From assembly GCF_000760695.4 (NCBI RefSeq), contig NZ_JHEG04000001.1, forward strand, positions 2,824,452-2,888,451: a stretch of 64,000 nucleotides of DNA, given 5' to 3'. This stretch comes from Tolypothrix bouteillei VB521301 (GTDB taxonomy: Bacteria; Cyanobacteriota; Cyanobacteriia; Cyanobacteriales; Nostocaceae). Positions within the stretch are counted from its first letter, which is position 1. Every line of letters starts with the position of its first letter. Position numbers and translations under genes: made by a program. This document shows positions 45,567-54,804 of the stretch, piece after piece. The notes under the pieces are model-generated. The model was given only the letters and a program-made list of their open reading frames with translations. It did no database searches and was not told the DNA's origin.

Positions 45567-46341
45567 CTAAAACCTCATGGAAACGTGCAAACCATTTGTC
45601 TGTGGCTCTTCTTCCTATTGCCTCGCTGTTCTTAAGAGATTGTTACATAACAACGCGCCTCACAAATAAGAATTTTTTGACAATAGACTATTTCACGCAG
45701 ATTTTCTTGTACATTATTGCGATACAAAGTAGATTCTTGCAGTAAACATTCCCCAAACATAAATTTTTTTGAGATGTAGGGGAGACAGAAGTGCCATGTG
45801 GATAGAAGTTAATCTTCTATACCTCTTTAGTATTGGCACAATTATTATGTCATGAATTGATGACATAAAGAACTCCAGTCAATAACAAAAAAGCAGAAGA
45901 TCGGCTCTGATGCTTGAAATACGGGTCTTGTATTCAGTTATGGAAACTTCAGAAGCAGTCGCTTCGAGTTTCACCAGAGTAGACGCTTTTGAGCAAATTC
46001 GTGTCAATATATCTTCAATGGCACAAAAGTCAAAATCTTGGGAGGTAACCGTATCAAAACTCCATTCATAAGGAAATATGCAGTTTACACTCGGTCTACT
46101 CGGTAATAACCAGATATTGAGCATATTTGGCTAAACCGGGAAAAGTAATTTACAGCAAGCAACCCTCGCTCTTACTATAGATTGAGTTAGTCATTACAAT
46201 AATGCAGGTCTCTTAGCATTAATTAATGTTACGGCTGCAATTATCCTCAGCACTTTAAGGAGTGCAAACTCGTTTCCTCGAAAACAATTACACAGTATTT
46301 ACAATTTCAGTGGAAAATCTCCTTATTCTCAGAGGAATTCA
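45567..46341. other. Intergenic region, about 775 bp
   Basis: An 81-codon minus-strand frame (45879-46124) is present but has no ribosome site and no recognisable motif. TTATGTCAT (45845-45853) and ATGACATAA (45860-45868) form a perfect 9-bp dyad with a 6-bp spacer, operator- or hairpin-like. The last 40 bp hold the GUN4-protein ribosome site. Confidence 0.5.
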
Positions 46342-46941
46342 ATGTCTAATGAAGTGCATGAATCAGAAGTGACGGCTCGCTTAACTGCGATAGAACTGCA
46401 GCTAAAGCAATTCAATCAGCTGTTATCAAATCTCAGCGATCGCATTGCTAAGTCAGAAGATAATTTTCTCCTCATTGCCGATATCCATAAATACAAAAAA
46501 CTGCAAGAACTTTTAATAGTAGGAGACTTAAGAGAAGCCGATTGGGAAACTATTCGGGTTATTCAAGCAATAACAAAAGAGCCAGAATTGGGAGATATTA
46601 CTCCAGATGATATGAGGCAATTTCCCTGTGATGAACTGCGAGTGATAGACAATTTGTGGACAAAATACAGTGAAGGTCGCTTTGGTTTTAGCGTACAAAT
46701 AAAAATTTACCAAAGCGTGGGTGGTTCCCTCGAAAGCACCATTAATCAAGATAGTAAAGCCATCGAGCGCTTCGGCGAGCGTGTGGGATGGCGTGAGGAC
46801 AATCGATGGAAAAAGTGCGATGATTTGGACTATACATTAGCTGCACCAATTGGCTGTCATCCCTCGCGATGGTGGAATTCTCCTTTTGGTTCAAAAATGA
46901 CCAACTATTTCTTCAATCGCCTGCTAGTTTGTAGTATTTAA
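46342..46941 (+). CDS. GUN4-domain protein
   Basis: A 199-residue protein. A short N-terminal coiled coil (TARLTAIELQLKQFNQLLSNLSDRI, residues about 10-37) precedes a GUN4 domain: LQELLIVGDLREADWETIRVI, FPCDELRVIDNLWTKYSEGRFGFSVQIKIY, FGERVGWRE, APIGCHPSRWW. GUN4 binds porphyrins and stimulates Mg-chelatase, but cyanobacteria also carry GUN4 domains in other contexts. It is shorter than the standard GUN4 (about 230 residues), and its region after GCHPSRWW is brief. ATG 46342 follows AGAGGA. Confidence 0.9.
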   Translation: MSNEVHESEVTARLTAIELQLKQFNQLLSNLSDRIAKSEDNFLLIADIHKYKKLQELLIVGDLREADWETIRVIQAITKEPELGDITPDDMRQFPCDELRVIDNLWTKYSEGRFGFSVQIKIYQSVGGSLESTINQDSKAIERFGERVGWREDNRWKKCDDLDYTLAAPIGCHPSRWWNSPFGSKMTNYFFNRLLVCSI

Positions 46942-47129
46942 CGAACGGTAACTGATGACCGATGACCGGTGACCAAAAGTAGAGGATTTGAATAATGAAT
47001 GAATTTTGGGTTTTCCATTAATAAATTGAGAGGCTTGTTTTGGATATGTAACCGGTCATTTGGAATTCTAAAGACTCGCTTTAACTTATCACTCCCTTTA
47101 CCTCAGTTGAATTCTTTTGAGGTCAGAAT

Positions 47130-48359
47130 ATGTCTAAAAAATCCGACACTCTATTGGCTTGTAAAGTATTATTTCCAGTTCTTCTGGTCTCCGCCTTAAC
47201 AAGCGCTTGCAGTCAGGACAAACCCAAAGCCACAGCCAGCGAACCCCAACCAATACCAGTGAAATTGCAGTCATTGCAGTCAACAACACTACAAGATGTC
47301 TCGGAATTCGTAGGGAGGTTGGAAGCGCAACAAAGAGTCTCGTTGCGACCCGAAATCGAAGGTCGGATAGAATCGATTCCCGTCGCGTCAGGCGATCGAG
47401 TCGAGCAAGGAACGCCAATTGTGATACTGCGACCAGATCGCACTCAACCAGAATTACTGAGTGCTGTGGCTAGAGTTAACTCAGCTAAATCCGCCTACCT
47501 GACAGCGCGATCGCAACTCAAAGCAGCAGAAGCGCAGCAAGTTAGAGATGCAGCCGATGTAGAGCTTCAAAAAGTTGAGTTTCAAAGGACGCAGAAGTTA
47601 GTGACTGAAGGAGCACAGGCTCAACAGCAGTTAGACATAGCCCGAAAAAACTTGAACACAGCACTAGCGACTCTCCGCGCTACTGCGGAGCAAGTAGGAG
47701 CTGCTAAAGCCAGCGTCAAGCAAGCAGAAGCTAATGTCCGACAATATGAGGCTGATACGGCTTCTGCTCGCGTGTCTCTCCAATTCAAACAAGTATTAGC
47801 ACCAATTACCGGGGAAGTAGGAGACTTCCCCGTTAAGGTAGGAGATGTTGTTAGTGTCGGTCAGAGCCTAACCACGATTACTCAAAATGACAATCTTTTC
47901 TTGCGAATTTCAATTCCCAGCAACCGCTCCTCAGAAATAAGACGGGGGTTACCAGTAGAGCTCGTAGATGCCAAAACAAGAAAACCCTTGAGCACTGGAA
48001 CTATCAACTTTATCTCGCCAGAAGTAGACACGGGTGCTCAAGCTATCTTAACCAAAGCCCGCTTTTCCAACTCAGGTAACAATTTACGAGAAGGACAATT
48101 TGTCCGCGCAAGAGTTATTTGGAACAAACGGTCGGGTGTTTTGATTCCTACCGTAGCTGTATCCAACCTTGGAGCACAAAGCTTTGTCTTTGTAGCCCAG
48201 ACAACAGGTTCAAAACAAACCGTGCGCCGTCAACCAGTTCAACTTGGAGCCATTCAAGGTCAAAGCTACCAAGTCATTAATGGTGTGAAACCGGGTGACC
48301 AAATTGCAGTTACCCAAATTCTTACTTTAAGGGATGGCACTCCAATCAAAGCTAACTGA
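47130..48359 (+). CDS. RND efflux periplasmic adaptor lipoprotein
   Basis: A 409-residue membrane fusion protein. A lipobox (LTSAC) ends the signal peptide. A hairpin lipoyl domain (EGRIESIPVASGDRVEQGTPIVIL), a long alpha-helical hairpin rich in Ala/Gln/Glu (about 115-215) and beta-barrel and membrane-proximal domains follow. It links the inner-membrane pump to an outer-membrane channel. GAGG precedes the ATG. The permease gene follows after 78 bp containing repeats. No TolC gene is nearby. Confidence 0.92.
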   Translation: MSKKSDTLLACKVLFPVLLVSALTSACSQDKPKATASEPQPIPVKLQSLQSTTLQDVSEFVGRLEAQQRVSLRPEIEGRIESIPVASGDRVEQGTPIVILRPDRTQPELLSAVARVNSAKSAYLTARSQLKAAEAQQVRDAADVELQKVEFQRTQKLVTEGAQAQQQLDIARKNLNTALATLRATAEQVGAAKASVKQAEANVRQYEADTASARVSLQFKQVLAPITGEVGDFPVKVGDVVSVGQSLTTITQNDNLFLRISIPSNRSSEIRRGLPVELVDAKTRKPLSTGTINFISPEVDTGAQAILTKARFSNSGNNLREGQFVRARVIWNKRSGVLIPTVAVSNLGAQSFVFVAQTTGSKQTVRRQPVQLGAIQGQSYQVINGVKPGDQIAVTQILTLRDGTPIKAN

Positions 48360-48392
48360 ACTATGAGTTATGAATTATGAAATTTTCAATTC

Positions 48393-48434
48393 ATAATTCA
48401 TCATTCATAATTCATCATTCATAATTCATCATTC
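48393..48434 (+). repeat. Three perfect 14-bp tandem repeats
   Basis: ATAATTCATCATTC occurs three times in a row between the adaptor and permease genes. The upstream tatgaattatgaaatttt is complementary to the repeat, so the whole spacer can fold into a hairpin that might tune expression of the second gene. Confidence 0.85.
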
Positions 48435-48437
48435 ATT

Positions 48438-51400
48438 ATGAGTATTGCGGATATTTTCATTAGGCGACCTGTTTTTACCACAGTTTGTACTGTAATTATT
48501 CTCTTAGTTGGGGGAATCTGTATTCCCCTGCTCCCTTTGGATAAGCTCCCAGAAATGGCTCTCAAGCAGGTAACTGTGACTGCTAACTATTTGGGGACTG
48601 ATGCCAAAACAGCAGAAGAAAACGTTACCACCGTACTAGAACGGGAAATTAACGGTACGGAACGGGTCGTTTACATGTCCTCCCAGACGACGAATGATGG
48701 CAATGCTACTATTAACGTCTCTTTTCCTACAGAGATGGATAGAAACACAGCCCAAGTCCTCGTCCAAAATAATGTAGCGATCGCAGAACCAAATTTACCC
48801 GAAGAAGTCAATCGCATTGGTGTAACAACGCAGAAGCAGTCACCAACGATTACCCTCGCTTATGCTTTCTATTCAGAAAAAGACCAGAATGGAAAATTTA
48901 TCTACGATAATATCTTTTTAAGCAATTACGTTGACCGACAAATCTTTGACGAAATTAAACGAATCCAGGGTGTCGGTTCGATCAGAATTGTGGGGGAACG
49001 GAAATACGCCATGCGTATCTGGCTCGACCCCGAAGCCCTTGCTGCTAGAAATTTGACATCACAAGATGTCATTGGCGCTATTACCGAACAAAATATTCAG
49101 GTGGGAGCGGGGAGAATTGGCCAACAGCCAACTTCAACAGAGCAGCAGTATGAAATTGCTTTGCGAGCTAACGGTCGATTTACCACTCCTGCGGAAGCCG
49201 AAGATATTGTGGTCAAAGTCGGTCAGGATGGTACGCTCATTCGGTTAAAAGATGTCGGTCGAGCCGAAGTAGGGGCGGAAAATTACAACGCGACAACTCT
49301 GTTTGACGGTTCGCCGGCTGTCATTTTGTTAGCTTACCAACTACCCGGTACGAATGCTTGGAACACAGCTAACGCCATTAAAGCAAAAATGGCAGAGCTG
49401 CAAACTAATTTTCCACCAGGATTAAAGGCGACAATTGGTTTAGATAATACTTTGTTTGTGGCATCTTCTCTAGATGAAGCCTTTAAAACCCTGGTTGAAG
49501 CCATCGCCCTGGTGTTCCTTGTCATCTTTATCTTTCTACAGGATTGGCGCACTACCATTATTCCCGCTCTCGCCATTCCCGTATCGCTGATTGGGGCAAT
49601 GGCAATTGCCTATGTGCTTGGGTTTACCTTAAATCAGTTAACGATATTTGGTATTATCTTGGCAACAGGTTTGGTGGTGGATGATGGGATCGTTGTGGTG
49701 GAAGCGATCGCAGCTAAACTCGAACAGGGGATGAAACCCCTTCAAGCAGCTCTAGATGCCATGAAAGAACTGACTGGGGCAATTATCGCAACATCAGTAG
49801 TACTGATGGCTGTCTTTATCCCCGTAACTTTCTTTCCAGGGACAACGGGTATCGTTTACAAGCAATTTGCACTAGTAATCGCTTTCTCCATTGCCATTTC
49901 CACCTTCAACGCCTTGAGCTTCTCTCCCAGTATGTCTGCTATCATCATGCGGAGACAGCAGGAAGTTCACGGTCCTTTAGGCGTGTTTTTCCGGTGGTTT
50001 AACCGCGTGTTTGATTGGTTTAAGGGGGGATACGTCAAAATCGTAGAATTCCTGATCCGGGTTCGATGGCTCGTGATTCCAGTATTTCTTGCGGGTTTAT
50101 TTGCAACGGGTTGGATTTATCAGACGACTCCCCAGGGATTTATACCTGAAGAAGATCAGGGTTATTTCTTTACAATTGTGGAAGCTCCCCCAGGGGTCTC
50201 TCTCAACTACAGTGTCGATTTAGTTAAGAAAATTACTGAGGAAGTCGTGCTACCACTTCCGGAAGTTGAGCACGTTGTTGGTAACGCTGGTTTTGGTTTT
50301 GAAGGGAACGCCAGTAACAAGACACTGTTTTTCGTCAAGTTGAAAGATTGGCAAGAACGTCATGGTGCAGAGCATTCCATTTTTGGTGTTCTGCGAAAAA
50401 TCAATAAAGGGTTGCGAGAAAAAATCCCTGGAGCGATCGCGATCGCTGTTAACGCCCCACCAGTGGATGGTTTGGGAAGTACAGGCGGGTTGGAGATGTA
50501 CATCCAAAACAAACAAGCACTTCCCATGGAAGCGCTCATCGACAATACCCAAAAGGTAATAGCAGCAGCCCAGAAGAGACCGGAATTAGGAGGTGTCTTT
50601 ACCCAGTTCACCTTCAACAGCCCGATGATGCAAATTTCCATCGATCGCAATCAAGCCAAAGCTCAGAATGTCCGAGTGAGTGATATTTTCAGCACCATGC
50701 AAACCTATTTGGGTGCAAGCTATGTCAACCAATACGTGCTTGGTGGGCGGTTGTATCGCGTTTATGCTCAGGCGGAGGGGACAATTCGGTCTAATCCTGA
50801 TGATGTTAGTCGTCTGTACGTGCGCTCTCAGGATGGTAACCTCATTCAACTGAGTACTTTGGTACAAATGGAAAGATTAACCTACCCGCCTGTTGTCACT
50901 CACTTTAACGTTTACCCATCCATTAAAATTCAAGCTTCTCCAGCACCAGGATACAGTACGGGACAAGCAATCCAAGCTATGGAAGAAGTTGCGAACCAAG
51001 TTTTACAACCAGGATTTGGTTTTGCTTGGACTGGAACCGCCTTTCAGGAGAGATCTTCTAGTGGTGCAGCACCAATTATTTTTGGCTTAGCCTTTGTCAT
51101 GGTTTTCTTAGTGTTAGCGGCGCAGTACGAAAGCTACGTCGATCCAACTATCATTATGATTACCGTACCTCTGGCAATCTTGGGCGCACTCGGTGCGATC
51201 GTGTTCCGCGCCAACATTTTCCAGCAAGGTGGTGTTTGGCCTACGCTAAACAATAATATGTATGTTCAAGTAGCGTTGGTTATGCTGATTGGTCTGGCTA
51301 GTAAAAATGCAATTTTGATTGTCGAATTTGCCAACCAGTCAGCAGAGCTAGGAATGAACTACACCAGGGCTGCAATCCGCGCTTGTGAAGAACGCTTGCG

Positions 51401-51701
51401 ACCAATTCTGATGACTGCTTTTGCTGGTTTAGTTGGGTTTTGGCCATTGGTGATAGCTTCTGGTGCTGGAGCCATGAGTCGATGGGCTTTAGGAACAGCG
51501 CTGTTTGGTGGTTATTTGATTTCAACTGTTTTAAGTTTGTTTTTAGTTCCAGTCTTGTACGTTGTTATCAAAAACCTAGAAGACCGCTTCTTAAAACCTG
51601 GTAAACCCGGTAAACCCACAAGTCCGTCACAGCCTTCAGATACACCCCAACCACAAGAACAAGTACTCCCTGCATTCCGTGGATACTCCACCGAAGAGTG
51701 A
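48438..51701 (+). CDS. RND efflux permease, HAE1 (AcrB-like) type
   Basis: A 1087-residue inner-membrane RND pump. Seen: the N-terminal helix FIRRPVFTTVCTVIILLVGG, periplasmic pore domains, the TM4 proton-relay with GLVVDDGIVVVEAIAAKLEQG (paired Asp), ATSVVLMAVFIPVTFFPGTTG, and the second half with VPLAILGALGA and GLASKNAILIVEFANQ. It exports hydrophobic or amphiphilic compounds using the proton gradient, and the substrate cannot be told. The C-terminus is a Pro/Gln-rich tail. It is the second gene of the efflux pair. Confidence 0.95.
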   Translation: MSIADIFIRRPVFTTVCTVIILLVGGICIPLLPLDKLPEMALKQVTVTANYLGTDAKTAEENVTTVLEREINGTERVVYMSSQTTNDGNATINVSFPTEMDRNTAQVLVQNNVAIAEPNLPEEVNRIGVTTQKQSPTITLAYAFYSEKDQNGKFIYDNIFLSNYVDRQIFDEIKRIQGVGSIRIVGERKYAMRIWLDPEALAARNLTSQDVIGAITEQNIQVGAGRIGQQPTSTEQQYEIALRANGRFTTPAEAEDIVVKVGQDGTLIRLKDVGRAEVGAENYNATTLFDGSPAVILLAYQLPGTNAWNTANAIKAKMAELQTNFPPGLKATIGLDNTLFVASSLDEAFKTLVEAIALVFLVIFIFLQDWRTTIIPALAIPVSLIGAMAIAYVLGFTLNQLTIFGIILATGLVVDDGIVVVEAIAAKLEQGMKPLQAALDAMKELTGAIIATSVVLMAVFIPVTFFPGTTGIVYKQFALVIAFSIAISTFNALSFSPSMSAIIMRRQQEVHGPLGVFFRWFNRVFDWFKGGYVKIVEFLIRVRWLVIPVFLAGLFATGWIYQTTPQGFIPEEDQGYFFTIVEAPPGVSLNYSVDLVKKITEEVVLPLPEVEHVVGNAGFGFEGNASNKTLFFVKLKDWQERHGAEHSIFGVLRKINKGLREKIPGAIAIAVNAPPVDGLGSTGGLEMYIQNKQALPMEALIDNTQKVIAAAQKRPELGGVFTQFTFNSPMMQISIDRNQAKAQNVRVSDIFSTMQTYLGASYVNQYVLGGRLYRVYAQAEGTIRSNPDDVSRLYVRSQDGNLIQLSTLVQMERLTYPPVVTHFNVYPSIKIQASPAPGYSTGQAIQAMEEVANQVLQPGFGFAWTGTAFQERSSSGAAPIIFGLAFVMVFLVLAAQYESYVDPTIIMITVPLAILGALGAIVFRANIFQQGGVWPTLNNNMYVQVALVMLIGLASKNAILIVEFANQSAELGMNYTRAAIRACEERLRPILMTAFAGLVGFWPLVIASGAGAMSRWALGTALFGGYLISTVLSLFLVPVLYVVIKNLEDRFLKPGKPGKPTSPSQPSDTPQPQEQVLPAFRGYSTEE

Positions 51702-51938
51702 TTGGTGTTCGGTAAATCCCCATACTTGAAAGTAGGGGATTTAAACGCTCGCTCTCTTTTTTCAAAACATCAATTGCAAAGCAAAATGAAATGCCCTCAG
51801 AATAGAATTCTGGACGGCAGGCGCTATCTCCTTACGGAGACGCTTCGCGAACAACGGGGGGAACCCCCGCAACGCGCTGCCTCGGCTATACAAACGCTCG
51901 TCCGCCTAAGCGCAAAGCGCACGCTACGCGATGCCGCA

Positions 51939-51964
51939 GGCTATGCCCGTAAGGGCTATACGCG
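51939..51964 (+). repeat. 26-bp repeat, copy B
   Basis: Identical to 36639-36664 over 26 bp, with gcgatgccgcag on its left side resembling gcgataccgtag there. Confidence 0.85.
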
Positions 51965-51980
51965 GACTTAATAAAAAGTT

Positions 51981-52046
51981 CACGTAGGCGGGTTTCCCAC
52001 GCCCTGGGGACTGGCAAACCCGAAGAGACTTTGTTTATATAGACGC
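51981..52046 (-). repeat. Dispersed GC-rich intergenic repeat, copy 5
   Basis: On the minus strand: ctatataaacaaagtctcttcgggtttgccagtccccagggcgtgggaaacccgcc, close to the 63853-63938 copy but in opposite orientation. Confidence 0.75.
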
Positions 52047-52158
52047 GATTTCCAATGGCTCTAGTAATATTATCGATCGTAAAGTTGAGAATTTCAAAGA
52101 AAGAAATAGTGTACAATTATTTTGAGAAAAGTAACCTTTATGTGTAAAGGTAACAAAA

Positions 52159-52254
52159 ATGTTTAAAAAATGGAATGCAGATGATTGGATAAATCACATC
52201 TTGTTTACAATTACTGTTGTATATCTATTTTACAATTTCTTCTTGCATCACTAG
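52159..52254 (+). CDS. Small membrane peptide (31 residues)
   Basis: ATG at 52159, stop TAG at 52252-52254. The peptide begins MFKKWNADDW and has one hydrophobic segment (ILFTITVVYLFYNFF) ending in HH, a typical single-pass topology with a charged start. AAAGG lies about 8 bp upstream. No homology is known to me. Confidence 0.35.
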   Translation: MFKKWNADDWINHILFTITVVYLFYNFFLHH

Positions 52255-52367
52255 CTCTTCAGTCAATGAATTTTAACAGGCTGTAAGAACCCCGAATTAA
52301 GAGTTCTTCGAGGTCCTGCAAACCCTCATTTTTACCTACCTATGAATCATCTCAACATGAGGAAATC

Positions 52368-52601
52368 ATGAATATTAAACTGATTATTTTCTCAGGTTTG
52401 ATAACTGCTGGAATTGGCTCCGTAATAGGCTTGGCTGCTGCTCAAATTGGTCAGAGTAATTTTAATGAATTGAAATTTGAAGGCCAGTATTACAAAGATT
52501 TGCATAACAGATATGCCTTAATTGGTGCTAGCGTAGGGCTAGTTGTAGGTATGGCACAAGAGTGCGTGCGAGAGATGAAATCTCAAAGAGAGGAAGAGTA
52601 G
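52368..52601 (+). CDS. Small membrane protein (77 residues)
   Basis: A 77-residue protein with two glycine-rich hydrophobic segments (IIFSGLITAGIGSVIGLAAA and YALIGASVGLVVGMAQECV) and a charged Glu/Arg C-terminus. AGGA precedes the ATG. It looks like a recurrent unnamed cyanobacterial protein. A second small membrane gene follows after 27 bp. Confidence 0.65.
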   Translation: MNIKLIIFSGLITAGIGSVIGLAAAQIGQSNFNELKFEGQYYKDLHNRYALIGASVGLVVGMAQECVREMKSQREEE

Positions 52602-52628
52602 AAATTAGGGATTCTTCACGGAAGACAA

Positions 52629-52793
52629 ATGAAGATTAAACACAGCTTAATTTGCTTGTTAATTATTGGGACAACTGTTTTGACTGCGGCAAATTGGCAT
52701 TTGGGTATGATGGGTATGACAACATTTTTATTAGCTTACTTCTCTAAAGGTTTGAGACGCCGCAGCCATATTAATGGCAGACTTGCAAAGTAG
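52629..52793 (+). CDS. Small membrane protein (54 residues)
   Basis: ATG at 52629 to TAG at 52791-52793. The N-terminal hydrophobic helix (LICLLIIGTTVLTAA) and a second weaker one (MTTFLLAYF) precede a basic tail (KGLRRRSHINGRLAK). GGAAG lies about 6 bp upstream. It is probably co-transcribed with the 77-residue gene and its end overlaps the convergent glutathione-transferase-like gene by 23 bp. Confidence 0.5.
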   Translation: MKIKHSLICLLIIGTTVLTAANWHLGMMGMTTFLLAYFSKGLRRRSHINGRLAK

Positions 52794-53721
52794 GAATATC
52801 CCAATTTAAGATAGGTCCGATGGGAATAATCCGTCGATTAATTAATCCTTCGTAGGTATCGTAATAATGACGTTTGATATGGTCAAATTTTACGGTGTCT
52901 GACACGTTTGGTAAGTGATAAATGTGGCGCGTGTAATTCCACAAATTGGGATAATCTGTCAGACGGCGGAGATTGCAATTCAAGGCTCCGTAGTAGGCGA
53001 CATCAAACCGAACGAGTGTGACAAAAAGTCGAATATCTGCTTCTGTGAGAGAATGACCCACCAAGTATTGCTGACCGCTTAACCGAGTTTCCAAAATATC
53101 TAAAGCATCAAACAACTGCGCGATCGCAGTGTTGTAATCTAATTGAGAACTGGCAAAACCAACTTTATAAACACCGATGTTGATCCGATCTGATACAAAT
53201 GCATTTATATCATCAATCTCTGCTCGCAGTTCTTGGGGATAGAGATTGAGACTCGCATTCCCAAACGCATCAAATTCCGTCACCAACATACGCAAAATAT
53301 CTGCAGATTCGTTGTTGACGATTGTTCCTGTTTGCTTATCCCACAAAACCGGAACCGTGACTCTACCTGTAAAGTTTGATTTTGCTTTAACGTAAACTTG
53401 ATACAGGTAGTCACAACCATTAACGGTATCTGCTGTTGTATGGCTCCAGTCCCCAAATGTCCATCCGCTTGGATCTCCCCAATCCGGGCTGAGGACGGAC
53501 ATTGAAATTACGCTGTTTAATTGCTTTAATTGACGAGCTAGAATGGTGCGATGAGCAAAGGGACAGGCGAAAGAAACATATAAGTGATAGCGATCGCGTT
53601 CGGCTTTAAACCCAGAAGAACCATCAGCAGAGATAAACTCTCGAAAAGAACCTGTTTGTATTCTTTCCCCTTCAAGCGGTTGAAAGTCAGAATGCCAAAC
53701 ACCGTTTACTAATAGTTTCAT
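52771..53721 (-). CDS. Glutathionyl-hydroquinone reductase-like GST
   Basis: A 316-residue Xi-class glutathione transferase (YqjG/Ecm4-like). The active-site Cys lies in SFACPFAHRTILARQL, and the glutathione site includes VPVLWDKQTGTIVNNESADILRML. The C-terminal helical domain contains LVGHSLTEADIRLFVTLVRFD. Such enzymes reduce glutathionyl-hydroquinones back to hydroquinones. GGAGG precedes the ATG at 53721. Clustered with a DMT exporter on the same strand. Confidence 0.9.
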   Translation of the reverse strand: MKLLVNGVWHSDFQPLEGERIQTGSFREFISADGSSGFKAERDRYHLYVSFACPFAHRTILARQLKQLNSVISMSVLSPDWGDPSGWTFGDWSHTTADTVNGCDYLYQVYVKAKSNFTGRVTVPVLWDKQTGTIVNNESADILRMLVTEFDAFGNASLNLYPQELRAEIDDINAFVSDRINIGVYKVGFASSQLDYNTAIAQLFDALDILETRLSGQQYLVGHSLTEADIRLFVTLVRFDVAYYGALNCNLRRLTDYPNLWNYTRHIYHLPNVSDTVKFDHIKRHYYDTYEGLINRRIIPIGPILNWDIPTLQVCH

Positions 53722-53772
53722 AAAACCTCCAAAGATAGGTTCACTAAAGTGTGAAGGATAAGATTTGATTTT

Positions 53773-54690
53773 TTATCCTTCATAATTCAATCGATTTTTT
53801 TTCAAAGTTGCTTGGTTGTTTATTTGCAATGAGGAAATTGCTACCACAATCAGAATTCCACCTGTGATTTGAAGCAGAGTAAGATATTGTCCAAACCAAA
53901 TCCAGGCAATAATTCCAGCAATGAACGGTTCTATTGAAGCAACGATCGCAGCTCTTTCAGCTTGTACGTGACGAACTCCCCACAAAAACAACAGATAGGG
54001 TAAGAGCGTTCCCATGATACCCATATAGAGAATCTTGGGAGCATTTATGACTTCTAGTAAATGAGGCGTCAAGCCTTGAGTCAGCAAAAAGCCAAACCAA
54101 ATAAGGCTCGCAATTGAAAACGTTTGCAGCAGAGCGTTAACAGGTGTTCCTTGAGCGCCAATCTTTTCACTCAATAGAGTGTACGCTGCAAAAAGAATCG
54201 CCGTTGTTAAACCAATTGCAATACCAAACCAATTCACTTGGCTTAAATCCCCGCCTACCACACCAGACACCAGGACAACGCCCAAAAAGGAAAGCGCCAG
54301 AGCAATCAAAACTTTTGCGGAAGGAACGCGCCGCGATAGGAGTGCGTTCCACAGCACGACAAAACCCGGAGCCATGAAGATCAGCACGATGGCAATAGCA
54401 ACAGGAAGTTTTGCGATCGCGAGATAATCTGCTCCCACGAACATAACAAACAAAGCACTTAACGCAATTTGAGAAAGACTCGGTACTCTCAAAATAGGAT
54501 GCTTCTGCAACAGGTTGAGCGCCATTAGCCCAATGGTAGCAAGTATGGCGCTGACTCCTGCTAGCTCAAAAGGACTTACGCCTCCCTCAAATAAACTGCT
54601 TGCGACATTAGCGGCGAGCGCCCAAAATGTCGAAGCTCCGACCACCGCAAAAAGACCGAAAGGATTCTGCTTCTGCATTTGTGTCTCCAT
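53773..54690 (-). CDS. DMT-superfamily (EamA) transporter
   Basis: A 305-residue exporter with ten hydrophobic helices in two EamA repeats. The second repeat carries ILYMGIMGTLLPYLLFLWGVRHVQAERAAIVASIEPFIAGIIAWIWFGQ, the usual EamA signature. It is divergent from a MarR-family gene with a dyad operator candidate between them. Substrate unknown; exporters of amino acids or metabolites are frequent in the family. Confidence 0.9.
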   Translation of the reverse strand: METQMQKQNPFGLFAVVGASTFWALAANVASSLFEGGVSPFELAGVSAILATIGLMALNLLQKHPILRVPSLSQIALSALFVMFVGADYLAIAKLPVAIAIVLIFMAPGFVVLWNALLSRRVPSAKVLIALALSFLGVVLVSGVVGGDLSQVNWFGIAIGLTTAILFAAYTLLSEKIGAQGTPVNALLQTFSIASLIWFGFLLTQGLTPHLLEVINAPKILYMGIMGTLLPYLLFLWGVRHVQAERAAIVASIEPFIAGIIAWIWFGQYLTLLQITGGILIVVAISSLQINNQATLKKNRLNYEG

Positions 54691-54722
54691 GAGTCAAACG
54701 ACTCATTTTATAGTTGAAGCTG

Positions 54723-54768
54723 CAATTATTGCATTTACAACTAAATTAAAGATAATATGCAATAATTG
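54723..54768. promoter_or_regulatory. Inverted repeat, candidate MarR operator
   Basis: CAATTATTGCAT (54723-54734) and ATGCAATAATTG (54757-54768) form a perfect 12-bp inverted repeat with 22 bp between arms. The left arm also lies in a shorter palindrome, GCAATTATTGC. It lies between the transporter start (54690) and the MarR start, as expected for an autoregulated divergent pair. Confidence 0.6.
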
Positions 54769-54804
54769 AAATTGCAACTACTTTTGGAGAAATTCTTTAG
54801 ACTG

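Larger units (their letters stand above)
51702..52158. other. Intergenic repeat block
   Basis: No gene up to the small frame at 52159. The block from about 51815 to 52046 is GC-rich palindromic repeats, including ctatctccttacggagacgcttcgcg, the 26-bp element at 51939-51964 and a dispersed repeat copy at 51981-52046. ACCTTTA/TAAAGGT at about 52135-52152 forms a hairpin. Confidence 0.6.

Noticed and set aside
45879..46124. 81-codon minus-strand frame as a gene
   Set aside because: No ribosome site or family pattern; kept only as a remark in the intergenic entry.
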